Below, one piece after another: positions 8,809 through 17,030 of a stretch of DNA of 62,644 nt. The DNA comes from an uncultured Myxococcales bacterium (lineage in GTDB: Bacteria; Myxococcota_A; Polyangia; Polyangiales; Polyangiaceae). The position numbers were made by a program, and so were the translations under genes. The notes below the pieces were generated by a model that was given only the letters and a program-made list of their open reading frames with translations, was not told the DNA's origin and ran no database searches. The DNA lies in NCBI GenBank assembly GCA_937902985.1, contig CALFNG010000455.1, positions 1 to 62,644 on the forward strand, written 5' to 3'. How positions within the stretch are numbered: position 1 is the first letter of the stretch; the number at the start of each line of letters is the position of its first letter.

Positions 8809-10599
8809 CTACGAGGGCCGGCGCGCGATGAGCAGCGCCGCTCGCGGCGGCACCATTTGCCCGTTCACCGGCCAGTGGCTCGAGAGCAGCACGTCTCCGG
8901 CAGCGTAGTCGAAGGGCGCGGCTGAATCCCCGGAATTGAAGACGAGCCAGCGCTCCTCGGAATCGCGCCACCGGCGCGCGATCAGGAGCGGACCCCGGGC
9001 TTCGCATGCGAGGTGTTCGCGCGATGGCACGGAGAGCACCGGGTCGCTCCGGCGGAGGCCGATCATGCGCTTGTAGATGGCGAGCACTCGAGCGTGGGCC
9101 GGCTGCTCGCGCTCGGACCACACCAGGCGCGACCGCTCGAAGGTCGACGCCGCCTGGGGGTCGGGAATCTGCGGGCGCGGCGCCTCGTTCGAATGGGGAT
9201 TCGAGAACTCCTGAAAGTGGGCGAACTCTTCGCGTCGTCCGGCGGTGATCGCCTCGCCGAGCGTGGCTTCGTGGTCGGTGAAGTAGAGAAACGGCGTCGA
9301 CGCGGCCCACTCGTCGCCCATGAAGAGGAGCGGCACCATCGGGAGAAAGAGAAGGAGCATCGACGCCGCGCCGAAGACGTCGATGCCGGCTTCGTGCGAG
9401 AGGCGCGTGCCGAGCGCGCGGTTGCCGATCTGGTCGTGATTCTGGATGCAGTACACGAGGCTCGAGGCGGGCAGCGCCCCCGCGGGGCGGCCCCGCGGCT
9501 TCTTCGTCAGGGGCGAGAGTTGGCCCTCGTAGAGCCAGCCGCGCGTGATCGTCCGCGCCAGCTCTGCGGCGTCGGGCCGATAGTTGGCGTAGTACCCGTC
9601 GCGCTCGTTCGTCAGGAGCACGTGGACGCCGTGGTGAAAGTCGTCGGCCCACACGGCGTCGAGCTCGTGGTCCGTCACGAGCGCGGGATCGTTGCGCTCG
9701 TCTTCGGCGATGAGCACGCGCGGAGGCACGAGGCCGCGCGCCAGGGTCGAGAGCTCGAGGAGGATGTGCCGCGCCGAGTCGTCGTGGATGGCGTGCGTCG
9801 CGTCGAGGCGAGCGCCGTCGAAGCCGTAGTCTTCGAGCCAGCTGCGCACGACCTCGAGGGCGAGCGCGCGCATATGGGGCTCGGCGTAGTCGGGCGCCTC
9901 GCCCCACGCGGTCCCGTGGCGCGACGTGAAGTACGCCGGCGCGTACGCGGTCAGGTAATTGCCGGCCGGCCCGAAGTGGTTCAAGACCACGTCGACGAGC
10001 ACGGCGATGCCCCGCGCGTGGCACGCCTCGACGAAGGCCCGCGCGTCATCGGGCTCGCCGTACCCCGTGAAGGGCGCGAGGAGCGCGGCGCCGTCGTAGC
10101 CCCACCCGCGCGCCCCGTCGAAGGCGGCGATCGGCATCACTTCGATCGCGTTCACCCCGAGCTCCGAGACCCGATCGAGCTTCTCGAGGGCGGCTCGCCA
10201 CGTTCCCTCGGGCGTGAACGTGCCCAGGTGCAATTCGTAGATGACCCAGCTCGAGAGCGGGGCCGCGGCGAACGGTGCGCGCGGCGGCGGCGCCGGTTCC
10301 ACGCGCGCCGGTCCGTGCACGCCGTGCGGCAGGAAGCGCGCGTAGGGATCAGGGACCTCCCGGTCGTCGAGCACGAACATGTAGAGTGCACCCGGCCCGA
10401 CGCCGCGCACGACCGCGTCGAACAGGCCCTCGCCCCGGGCCGCCAGCGGGACGGTGCGAAGGAGCTCGCCGGGGGCGGCATAGAGCCTCACGCCGGCGGT
10501 CGTGGCGGTGGTCGACCACAGCGCGAACTTCACGGCGGAGTCGATCGCGACCGCCCCGAGCCGCGCATCTTCGCGCGCGTGAGCGTGAGATGGAGGCAC
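8809..10599 (-). CDS. treZ: malto-oligosyltrehalose trehalohydrolase
   Basis: A GH13 enzyme of about 596 residues that releases trehalose from maltooligosyl-trehalose in the TreY-TreZ pathway. An N-terminal beta-sandwich begins at VKFALWSTTATTAGVRLYAA. The barrel carries all GH13 signature regions: DVVLNHFGPAGN, FDGARLDATHAIHDD (nucleophile Asp), VLIAEDERND (acid Glu) and YCIQNHDQIGN (stabilising Asp). The insertion TPFLYFTDHEATLGEAI is typical of TreZ. The start is uncertain: GTG 10599 is chosen, GTG 10638 is possible, and a longer frame to 10905 would overlap the divergent gene. No treY or treS lies in the window, so the partner enzyme must be elsewhere. It is followed two bases later by the FAD oxidoreductase. 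Confidence 0.88.
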   Translation of the reverse strand: MPPSHAHAREDARLGAVAIDSAVKFALWSTTATTAGVRLYAAPGELLRTVPLAARGEGLFDAVVRGVGPGALYMFVLDDREVPDPYARFLPHGVHGPARVEPAPPPRAPFAAAPLSSWVIYELHLGTFTPEGTWRAALEKLDRVSELGVNAIEVMPIAAFDGARGWGYDGAALLAPFTGYGEPDDARAFVEACHARGIAVLVDVVLNHFGPAGNYLTAYAPAYFTSRHGTAWGEAPDYAEPHMRALALEVVRSWLEDYGFDGARLDATHAIHDDSARHILLELSTLARGLVPPRVLIAEDERNDPALVTDHELDAVWADDFHHGVHVLLTNERDGYYANYRPDAAELARTITRGWLYEGQLSPLTKKPRGRPAGALPASSLVYCIQNHDQIGNRALGTRLSHEAGIDVFGAASMLLLFLPMVPLLFMGDEWAASTPFLYFTDHEATLGEAITAGRREEFAHFQEFSNPHSNEAPRPQIPDPQAASTFERSRLVWSEREQPAHARVLAIYKRMIGLRRSDPVLSVPSREHLACEARGPLLIARRWRDSEERWLVFNSGDSAAPFDYAAGDVLLSSHWPVNGQMVPPRAALLIARRPS

Positions 10600-10822
10600 G
10601 GCCGACGGGGCGCGGCCGGCGGCCGGCGGGGGAGACACGCTGGCCGCAACTGCAACGCGTGTACCGTGCCGAAGCGTGACGGGCGCGTAGCGCTCGGGAG
10701 CGCGAGCCTTTTCCCCCGGCTCCCCCTGGCTTGCCCTGCTGGCCCTGGCTCGCGCTTGCCCTCGCTTGGCGTGCACCGGCGCGGGATGAGCTCTGGCGCT
10801 GCAGTTGCATGGCCCGGCTCGC

Positions 10823-11755
10823 ATGCGCGCTCCGGGCCTCCAGTCCCTCCCGCTTCGGCCGGCGACATCCGTGGAACTCCAGCGCGCGCTCGACGCCTTC
10901 AACAAGTGGCGATTCGGCTACGGCCTGTCGCCGCGCGACGACGACGGGGACGACCGCAACGAGGTCGAAAACCGAAACCGCGAGCTACGTTACGTGGAAG
11001 GCGAGCGCGCCCGGGTGGGCCACCGGGCATGCGAGTCACCGGACGACCCGGACGCCTTCGTCGCCTGGTTCGACGCGCTCGAAACGAGCGGTCCGGGGCA
11101 GCACGACCCGCTCTTCGACTGGCTCGAGAAGGCCGCCTCGCTCGATCAGCTGACGTGGGTACTGAGGCAAGAGATCGCAGGCGAGGCAGGTTTCGACGAT
11201 CTCGCCACGCTCGCGCAAGTGAAGGGGCCCGGCCGCCCGCGCCTCTCACTCGCCGGAAACATCATGGAAATGGCGGGTGGCGGGACAACGACCCGGTCGG
11301 GCGGCGCGATGCTTTCGCAGCTCGCAGCTGGCCTCGGCGTCGCGCTGCCCGCGCCTGCCGAGATCGTCCCCGAAGCGCTCGCGCAGGCGAACCTCCTGTC
11401 CGCCCTGGCGGCCCACCGCCGCTACGCGTACCCGTCGATCGGCGCGCTCGGGGTGATCGAGCTGACGGCGCCAGGACGCGTCGCCAAGTTCTGCGCGGGA
11501 CTCGAGCGGCTCGGGCAGGGGACGCTGGAGGAAATCGTCAGCAAGCTTACGATCGACCTCCGCCCCGGCCCGCCGCATCCTGCAACGGATCGCGCGACGC
11601 GCCCCGAGGCCTGGAACCGCGACGTCCTTCGCGCGCTCGTCGCCGCCGATCCTCGGGTAGCGCGCCCGCTCGCCGAAGGGGCGCTCATGCGCCTCGAGGC
11701 CGGCGCGCGATGCTTCGATCGTTATCGCTGGGACCTCTGGGGCGCGACGGTCTGA
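10823..11755 (+). CDS. iron-containing redox enzyme family protein (haem-oxygenase-like fold)
   Basis: A 310-residue protein starting at ATG 10823 (a TTG at 10805 is in frame). After an Arg- and Asp-rich N-terminus, the segment LDQLTWVLRQEIAGEAGFDD, the Glu-containing helix around NIMEMAGGG, and the late segment YAYPSIGALGVIELTAPGRV resemble the haem-oxygenase-like di-iron family often named iron-containing redox enzyme. Family members oxidise or cleave varied small substrates using two metals; the substrate here is unknown. It is divergent from treZ and overlaps the 3' end of the next minus-strand gene by 34 bases. Assignment is from pattern recognition only. Confidence 0.6.
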   Translation: MRAPGLQSLPLRPATSVELQRALDAFNKWRFGYGLSPRDDDGDDRNEVENRNRELRYVEGERARVGHRACESPDDPDAFVAWFDALETSGPGQHDPLFDWLEKAASLDQLTWVLRQEIAGEAGFDDLATLAQVKGPGRPRLSLAGNIMEMAGGGTTTRSGGAMLSQLAAGLGVALPAPAEIVPEALAQANLLSALAAHRRYAYPSIGALGVIELTAPGRVAKFCAGLERLGQGTLEEIVSKLTIDLRPGPPHPATDRATRPEAWNRDVLRALVAADPRVARPLAEGALMRLEAGARCFDRYRWDLWGATV

Positions 11756-12510
11756 CCCCATCCGAGGGCGCGCGCGAGGAGGTGCACTCGCACCTCGACC
11801 CCCACGTCGCTCAGCTGCGGGGAGACCGGATCGTTGTCGCGCACGCGCGCCTCGGCGTGACGGATCAGAGGCTGCGCGACGAAGCGCTCGTCGTAGCCGG
11901 CGTGCGGCGCGCGTTCGCGCAAGAGCGCGAGGGTGACCAGGAAGTTCTCGATGGCGGTTCGCTTCAGCGCCGGGCCCAGCGACAGGTACCGCGCCTCACC
12001 GGCGCGGAGAACCCACGGCGCGCCGTCGCCGCGCGCGAAGACGAACAGGGCCTGCTCGACGGTACGCTCGGCCCGCGTGTGAGTGACCTCTACGATCACG
12101 CCCCTCCCGTGCATCGAGGGGAGCTCCTTCTCGCGCGTCGTGCGCCAGATTGACGTCTCGGCGGCGACGCGGACGATGGCCCCGATCGCCTCGTACGCCA
12201 GCGTGGGCCCCAGCGTATCCGCGCGCAGAGCGGTCGCGTCGAGCGCGACGCGGTGGATGGGCACCATGCGCTCGATGGGCACGACGTCGGCCAGGTCGAC
12301 GGCGACCGCCACGAGCCCGACGGACGCCAGAGCGCGCGCCGCCGCGTCGGCCCGCTCGCGCGAGGGCGTGCGAAAGAGCACGCTCGGCAGCGTGGCCGAC
12401 AGGGCCAGGCGCACATCGAGCGCCGTCACGCCCGCGCCGAGCGCGCGCGCCAGCGCCTCGGGGTCCGCGGGCGCGCCGGGAGGCGCTTCGACGATCGCGA
12501 CGACGTGCAC
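11722..12510 (-). CDS. conserved hypothetical protein, N-terminal L7/L12-like segment
   Basis: 262 residues from GTG 12510. The first 75 residues (MHVVAIVEAPPGAPADPEAL, then a DVRLALSATLPSVLF strand and a second VGLVAVAVDLADVV strand) have the helix/strand spacing of small alpha-beta domains resembling the L7/L12 C-terminal fold. I treat this as a guess. The middle (ERMVPIHRVALD, VRVAAETSIWRTTREKELP) and the C-terminus (IENFLVTLALLRERAPHAGYDERF) are soluble. There is no signal peptide or membrane segment. It resembles a class of myxobacterial hypothetical proteins in layout. Its 3' end overlaps the haem-oxygenase-like gene convergently. Function unknown. Confidence 0.6.
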   Translation of the reverse strand: MHVVAIVEAPPGAPADPEALARALGAGVTALDVRLALSATLPSVLFRTPSRERADAAARALASVGLVAVAVDLADVVPIERMVPIHRVALDATALRADTLGPTLAYEAIGAIVRVAAETSIWRTTREKELPSMHGRGVIVEVTHTRAERTVEQALFVFARGDGAPWVLRAGEARYLSLGPALKRTAIENFLVTLALLRERAPHAGYDERFVAQPLIRHAEARVRDNDPVSPQLSDVGVEVRVHLLARALGWGQTVAPQRSQR

Positions 12511-12554
12511 GGGCCTCGGCCCATCTTAGCCGCATGGGGCCCGACCGCGCAGCG

Positions 12555-13047
12555 TCATGCTCGAGAGCGGGCCCGGACGAGCGGCGTGTCGACGAGGTGC
12601 TCGCTCACGAACCAAACCTGCCTCTCGTTCGTGCGAATCACGTCGCTGACGAGCAGATCGTTGGTCCCGTCGTCTCCAAGCTCGGTCGCGCGCCGGGCCA
12701 GCGTCCGCGCCGCAATGAGGATGTGCTCGTGCGCTTCCAGGAGGCGAGAGAGCTGCACCGGCACCTCCTCGCGCCCTGGAGGCGGCAGCTCGATCTTCGT
12801 CATCTCGGCGACGTGCCCCGCCATCGCGAAGGCGACGCCACCGAGCATCTGGACCCGCTCGGCCAGCGCGTCGACGAGCTCGGTCTGCTCGTCGGCGTGC
12901 TTGTCGAAGAGGAGGTGCAGCGAAGGAGAGCAGGGCGCTGTTGTCGCGGAAGAGCTCCCGCAGCGCCGAGCCCTGGTAGTCCTCGGACGGGCGAATCTCG
13001 TGGATGATGAGCCTGCAGATGCCTGGCGCGTCGACGAACTCGCGCAT
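12555..13047 (-). pseudogene. dps: Broken dps (ferritin-like DNA-protection protein): C-terminal two-thirds only
   Basis: From 12920 down to 12555, one frame gives an excellent Dps C-terminal part: LHLLFDKHADEQTELVD, AERVQMLGGVAFAMAGHVAE, PVQLSRLLEAHEHILIAART, GDDGTNDLLVSDVIRTNE, then QVWFVSEHLVDTPLV. The N-terminal helix that normally precedes LHLLFDKH, which holds the first ferroxidase His and the KKHHWQV-type motif, is absent. Upstream, a different frame (ATG 13047 to about 12926) encodes MREFVDAPGICRLIIHEIRP and about 20 further residues of an unrelated protein. The distance and sequence do not fit one simple indel inside a normal dps. I therefore call it a truncated gene fused to foreign sequence. 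An internal ATG at 12848 could still give a short non-functional product. Confidence 0.7.
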
Positions 13048-13110
13048 GTGGCGGCATGATGAGCGAGCTCGTTGTCGGGTGCCTCCTGCTCGAGGGCGCC
13101 GCGATCGCTG

Positions 13111-13143
13111 TTCAGCTAGAGCGAGCGGAGGCCAAGCCGAACG
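13111..13143 (+). repeat. 33-bp direct repeat, copy 1
   Basis: Begins TTCAGCTAGAGCGAGCGGAG and differs at one position (C for T) from the copy at 13189-13221. The two are 78 bases apart, start to start. Two copies only, with no array. Confidence 0.85.
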
Positions 13144-13188
13144 AGATGGCCAAGAGCTCAAACCACTCTAGGACCTCTCTCCAGGCCG

Positions 13189-13221
13189 TTCAGCTAGAGC
13201 GAGCGGAGGCTAAGCCGAACG
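13189..13221 (+). repeat. 33-bp direct repeat, copy 2
   Basis: Second copy of the 33-bp repeat. Its CTAGAGCGAGCGGAGG core (13194-13209) is also the left arm of the palindromic element ending at 13321. Confidence 0.85.
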
Positions 13222-13321
13222 GGCCCCTATCGGCGCTCGCCGCGCGGAAACGCACTTCCTGTGCGTTGAGCACGGCGAGCGTCGAGACGGACCCGTTCCG
13301 CGACGCCTCCGCTCGCTCTAG
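13194..13321. repeat. 128-bp imperfect palindromic element A
   Basis: Outer arms CTAGAGCGAGCGGAGG (13194-13209) and CCTCCGCTCGCTCTAG (13306-13321) are exact inverted repeats. Inside are CGAACGGGCCC, TCGGCGCTCGCCG, a central hairpin ACGCAC-TTCCT-GTGCGT, GCACGGCGAGC and GGACCCG. The internal part is shared with the element at 38340-38467, whose central loop is inverted relative to this one. The right arm supplies the stop codon of the epimerase gene (TAG, 13318-13320). It could act as a terminator for the minus-strand operon. Confidence 0.75.
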
Positions 13322-14313
13322 AGCCAGCCGTTGGCGCGGTACCAGGCCACCGAGCGCTCGATCCCCTCCAGCCAGGGGACCTTGGGCTCCCAGCCCAGAT
13401 CTTTGCGCGTAGCCTCGGACGAGCAGATCCAGTGCTGGAGGAGCATGTTGGCCTTGTCGCGCGTGAGCATGACGGCGCGGTTGGTGATGCGGCCGAACAC
13501 TTCGATGCCCCGCGCCACGGTCATGAGCACCGGAACGGGGAGGCTCGCGCGGAAGCGCGCTTTCCGCCCCAGGGCGCGCTCGGCGTCGGCGAAGAGCCTG
13601 TTCTGATCGATGGCTCCGCACCCGTCGTCGACGAAGTAGACGCTCCCGCTCGGCACGTCGGAGTCGATCGCGCGGAGGCACGCCTCGGCGCAGTCGGTTG
13701 CATAGATCCAGACGCCCTTGGCTTCGCCGCCGCCGACCAGGGGCAGGACGCCGCGCTGGATGGTCTTGAAGACCTCGAGGATCTCGCCGTCGCGCGGGCC
13801 GTAGATCGCGCCCGGCCGCAAGATGACGACGGGCAGCTCGTCTTTGGCGGAGAGCACGACCTTCTCGGCGGCGAGCTTGCTGCGGCCGTACGCGGTAACG
13901 GGGTTCTCCTGGTCGGGATGCACGGGCAGCCCGTCGGCCGAGGGGCCACACGCCTCGAGGCTCGAGACGAAGACGAAGCGCTTCACGGTGCTCGCGCGGC
14001 CGCGCGAGCCGCTCCGCGCCGCCTGCACGAGGTTCGACGTGCCGCCGACGTTGACGGCGAAGAACTCGTCGGTGCTGCGGGCCTTCGTGAGGCCCGCGGC
14101 ATGGACGATCGCGTCGACCCCGTCGACCGCTTCCCGCACGCGCTCGACGTCCTCGACGCCGCCCTCGAAGAGCTCGACGTTCGCGAGCTTCTCGAGGTGC
14201 TTCTTGTTCGACGTCTTGCGCACGAGCGCTCGTACGCTGTCGCCGCGCGCCGAGAGAAGCTCGGCGACGTGGCCGCCGAGAAAGCCGCTTGCGCCCGTGA
14301 CGAGGACCTTCAT
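13318..14313 (-). CDS. NAD-dependent epimerase/dehydratase (extended SDR)
   Basis: 331 residues. A Rossmann start MKVLVTGASGFLGGHVAELL is followed by an NAD-binding Asp-type region, VHAAGLTKARS, the catalytic Tyr-Lys pair in AYGRSKLAAE, and LRPGAIYGPRDG. This is the extended short-chain dehydrogenase architecture, acting on nucleotide sugars, sterols or flavonoid-like substrates. The WIYATDCAEACLRAI segment is close to 3-beta-hydroxysteroid dehydrogenase-like members, but the substrate is not defined. The start ATG (14313) overlaps the stop of the upstream acetyltransferase-like gene by four bases, implying coupling. The stop lies inside palindromic element A. Confidence 0.85.
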   Translation of the reverse strand: MKVLVTGASGFLGGHVAELLSARGDSVRALVRKTSNKKHLEKLANVELFEGGVEDVERVREAVDGVDAIVHAAGLTKARSTDEFFAVNVGGTSNLVQAARSGSRGRASTVKRFVFVSSLEACGPSADGLPVHPDQENPVTAYGRSKLAAEKVVLSAKDELPVVILRPGAIYGPRDGEILEVFKTIQRGVLPLVGGGEAKGVWIYATDCAEACLRAIDSDVPSGSVYFVDDGCGAIDQNRLFADAERALGRKARFRASLPVPVLMTVARGIEVFGRITNRAVMLTRDKANMLLQHWICSSEATRKDLGWEPKVPWLEGIERSVAWYRANGWL

Positions 14314-15458
14314 GTCGAGGGTGCGCCGTTCGTGAGGGGTTTCTCGTAAACGCGGTACGTCTTGTACTTCTTCGCGCCCATGAGTTGGATGCCCGCGTTG
14401 ACGCGACCGTTGTCTTCGAGCGTCCAGCCGAGCTCGCCCTCGCGGATGCCGATCTTGCGGCCGCCCTCGTTCATCTCGGCATACATGAACGCGCTGACGC
14501 CCGCGTACTTGCGGTTGTGGCGCCACTTCTTGCGGATGCCGAGGACGATGAGACGCGCGGTCGTGGGCCCGCGAACCTTCAGGCGCCAGAGGAGCTTGGG
14601 GAGGCCGGACGGAAAGAGCTTTCCGTCGAGGTCTCCGATCAACTCGTTCAGGTTCGGCAGCGCGACAGCCACCGCAGCCGGTTCGCCGTCGATCGAGACG
14701 ATACGCGTGATCTCGGGCATGAGGAGCAGGCGAAAGTCGGCCGCCATCTTCGCGAGCTCCCGCTGCGTGATTGGCAGAAATCCCCAGTTGTCGCTCCAGG
14801 CGTCTTTGTAGATGTCGACGAAGAGCTCCACGTCGGAGGCGATGTTCTTGAGCGAGATCTCTCGCGACGTGACCTCGGGCATCGCCGCGATCTCGGCGTG
14901 CGCCTTCTTCACGCGCGCGTTCGGTTCGCCGACCTTGTACTTCCAGGCGAAGAAGTCCTTCGTCTTCGCGTAGCCGGCCTTCTCGATGAGACCGCCCTGG
15001 TACGCTCGGTGGTGCGGCATCATGAGGTAGGGGGGCGTGTCGAACCCTTCGACGAGGCAGCCCGTCTCTTCGTTGATGTTGAGCGAGAACGGCCCGCGCG
15101 CGTGCTTCATCCCCTTGCCGCGAAGCCAGCTCTCGGCCCGCCCGAGGAGCTCACGCGCGACCTCTTCGTCGTCGATCGTGTCGAGGAAGCCGAAGAACCC
15201 GGTCGCGTCGTTGAAGCGGTCCAGGTGAACCCGGTCGATCTGGGCCGTCACGCGGCCGACGCACTGCCGATTCCGGTATGCGCAGAAGATGGCGCCCTCA
15301 CCGTGGTCGAAGAACGGATTCTTCTTCGGGTTCAGGCGCTCTTTGAGCTCCAGGTCGAGCGGGCGCACGTAGTTCGGGTCGCCGCGATAAATGTCGTCGA
15401 CGACGTTCAAGAAGTCGTTGACGCGCCCCCCCATCGGAGTCTGCCGGATGTCCACCAT
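14310..15458 (-). CDS. GNAT-like acyltransferase family protein
   Basis: 382 residues starting MVDIRQTPMGG. Recognisable segments are YVRPLDLELKERLNPKKNPF, IFCAYRNRQCVGRVTAQID, GPFSLNINEETGCLVEGFD and PPYLMMPHHRAYQGGLIEKA, and the end MGAKKYKTYRVYEKPL resembles a GNAT final strand. Many bacteria carry this protein annotated as a GNAT-type N-acetyltransferase or as hypothetical; the substrate is unknown. There is no signal peptide or membrane segment. It is 56 bases downstream of the HtrA-like protease and coupled by ATGA to the epimerase, so all three are probably cotranscribed. Confidence 0.7.
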   Translation of the reverse strand: MVDIRQTPMGGRVNDFLNVVDDIYRGDPNYVRPLDLELKERLNPKKNPFFDHGEGAIFCAYRNRQCVGRVTAQIDRVHLDRFNDATGFFGFLDTIDDEEVARELLGRAESWLRGKGMKHARGPFSLNINEETGCLVEGFDTPPYLMMPHHRAYQGGLIEKAGYAKTKDFFAWKYKVGEPNARVKKAHAEIAAMPEVTSREISLKNIASDVELFVDIYKDAWSDNWGFLPITQRELAKMAADFRLLLMPEITRIVSIDGEPAAVAVALPNLNELIGDLDGKLFPSGLPKLLWRLKVRGPTTARLIVLGIRKKWRHNRKYAGVSAFMYAEMNEGGRKIGIREGELGWTLEDNGRVNAGIQLMGAKKYKTYRVYEKPLTNGAPST

Positions 15459-15514
15459 GGCCGGGAGAGCGGTACCACGCCCCGGTTCTTTGGGGGAGCG
15501 GCTCGCGCTCGAGT

Positions 15515-17008
15515 TTACTTCTTCAAGGCGGCGTAAAAGTACGAGTCGGCTCGTTTGACCCGGAGGAGCAGCGAGCCGCCCTTTGCGAACTCGGCGACCT
15601 GGGCCGAGTTCGGATCGGGGGTCCCGTTGGCTTCGATGATCACGTCGCCGATGCGCAGCCCCGAGCGATCGGCCGTGGAGCCGGGGGCCACCTGCGTGAG
15701 GACCGGGAGCGGCTTCGCCGGGAGTCCCATCTGGACGGCTTGATCGGGCGAGAGGTCGCGGACGATGAGGCCCATGCCCTTCTGGGGTACGGCCGCCTGC
15801 TGCGCGGGCGTGGCTTCGACCGCGGCTTCGGGCCGCTCGGAGAGCGTGACGCTCGCTCCGTAGTGCTGGCCCCCGCGGATGATCTCGAGTGCGATCGACT
15901 GCCCGACCTCGCGCGCGATCGTCTCGCGAATGAGATCGTGCGCCTCTTTGAGGGGGTGACCGGCCACGACGGCAATGACGTCGCCCGCGCGCAGGTTCGC
16001 CTTGAAGGCCGGGCCGTCGGCGGCCACGTTGTTCACGAGCGCGCCCGAGCCAGGCGTGAGCTTGAGCGCCGCGGCGATCTCGGGACTCAGGTCCTGCACC
16101 GACACCCCGAGCCACGCCCGCGAGACGTGCCCGGTCTTCAAGAGCTGGCCCGCGACGCGCTGCGCCAGGTTGCTCGGGACCGCGAAGCCGATGCCCTGGC
16201 CGCGGCCGACGATCATGGTGTTCACGCCGAGCACGTCGCCCTGCAGATTGCAGAGCGGACCGCCCGAGTTGCCCGGGTTGATGCTGGCATCGGTCTGGAG
16301 GTAGTCCTCGATCGCGTTCATGCCGAGGCCGCCGCGGCCCTTGGCCGATAGAACGCCGGCCGTCACCGTGTAGCCCAGGCCGAAGGGCGACCCGATCGCA
16401 ACGACCCACTCGCCGACGCGCGCCGCGTCGGAGTCGGCGAACTTCGCAGGTGTGAGGCCCGTGGCCTCGATCTTCACAACCGCCAGGTCGGTGGCCGGGT
16501 CGCGGCCGACGAGCTTCGCCGGCAGATAGCGCCCGTCACGCAGGCGCACGTTGATCGTCAGCGCCTCTTCGACGACGTGGTTGTTCGTGAGAATGGCCCC
16601 GTCGGCCGTGAAGACCACCCCCGAGCCCATGCCTCGCGCGATGGGCTCGTCGCGCCCGGCGTGACCGAGGAAGTGCGAGAGCAGGTCGGCCTTCTCGTCG
16701 CGTGCGGTCACGTCGATCTGGACGACGCTGGGGCTCGCCCGCTCGGCGACCGCCACGAAGCCCTCGGACAGGCGCCTGGCCTCGGCGGTCGACGCCTGCA
16801 CCTGGGCGGGCGTGGGAATCGGCGGCTCGGGGGGGGCTTTTGGCGGTGGCGGCGAAGGCGTGACCGGCGCCGCGGGGGCCGCGGCCTGCGCGAAGGCAGG
16901 CGAAGCGAGCGGGCCGAGCGCGCTGCCGAACGCGAGGGTGAAGGCGCCGAGAGAGACGAACGTGATCCGGACGGCGGCGGCACGAGCGGCACGAGGCAAT
17001 TGACTCAT
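15515..17008 (-). CDS. HtrA/DegP-type periplasmic serine protease with two PDZ domains
   Basis: 497 residues with a signal peptide ending near ASPAFAQA (residue 41), then a Pro/Ala linker. The trypsin-like domain carries the triad His144 (TNNHVV), Asp174 (ATDLAVVKI) and Ser248 (NPGNSGGP), with a regulatory-loop segment between. Two PDZ domains follow: one from about 295 (RAWLGVSVQDLSP, FKANLRAGDVIAVVAGHPL), the second near 415-490 (MGLIVRDLSPDQAVQMGLPA, DRSGLRIGDVIIEANG). These proteases degrade or refold damaged envelope proteins. The gene starts 22 bases after the preceding GNAT stop, so it is in the truA-GNAT-protease run. Confidence 0.93.
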   Translation of the reverse strand: MSQLPRAARAAAVRITFVSLGAFTLAFGSALGPLASPAFAQAAAPAAPVTPSPPPPKAPPEPPIPTPAQVQASTAEARRLSEGFVAVAERASPSVVQIDVTARDEKADLLSHFLGHAGRDEPIARGMGSGVVFTADGAILTNNHVVEEALTINVRLRDGRYLPAKLVGRDPATDLAVVKIEATGLTPAKFADSDAARVGEWVVAIGSPFGLGYTVTAGVLSAKGRGGLGMNAIEDYLQTDASINPGNSGGPLCNLQGDVLGVNTMIVGRGQGIGFAVPSNLAQRVAGQLLKTGHVSRAWLGVSVQDLSPEIAAALKLTPGSGALVNNVAADGPAFKANLRAGDVIAVVAGHPLKEAHDLIRETIAREVGQSIALEIIRGGQHYGASVTLSERPEAAVEATPAQQAAVPQKGMGLIVRDLSPDQAVQMGLPAKPLPVLTQVAPGSTADRSGLRIGDVIIEANGTPDPNSAQVAEFAKGGSLLLRVKRADSYFYAALKK

Positions 17009-17030
17009 GCCGCGAAGCCTAATCGTGTGG

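Noticed and set aside
12926-13047. TetR-like C-terminal fragment from MREFVDAPGICRLI
   Set aside because: Similarity is too short and vague to name; described only as foreign sequence joined to dps.
13111-13221. Minimal CRISPR or attachment-site pair
   Set aside because: Only two repeats, one spacer, and no integrase gene nearby.
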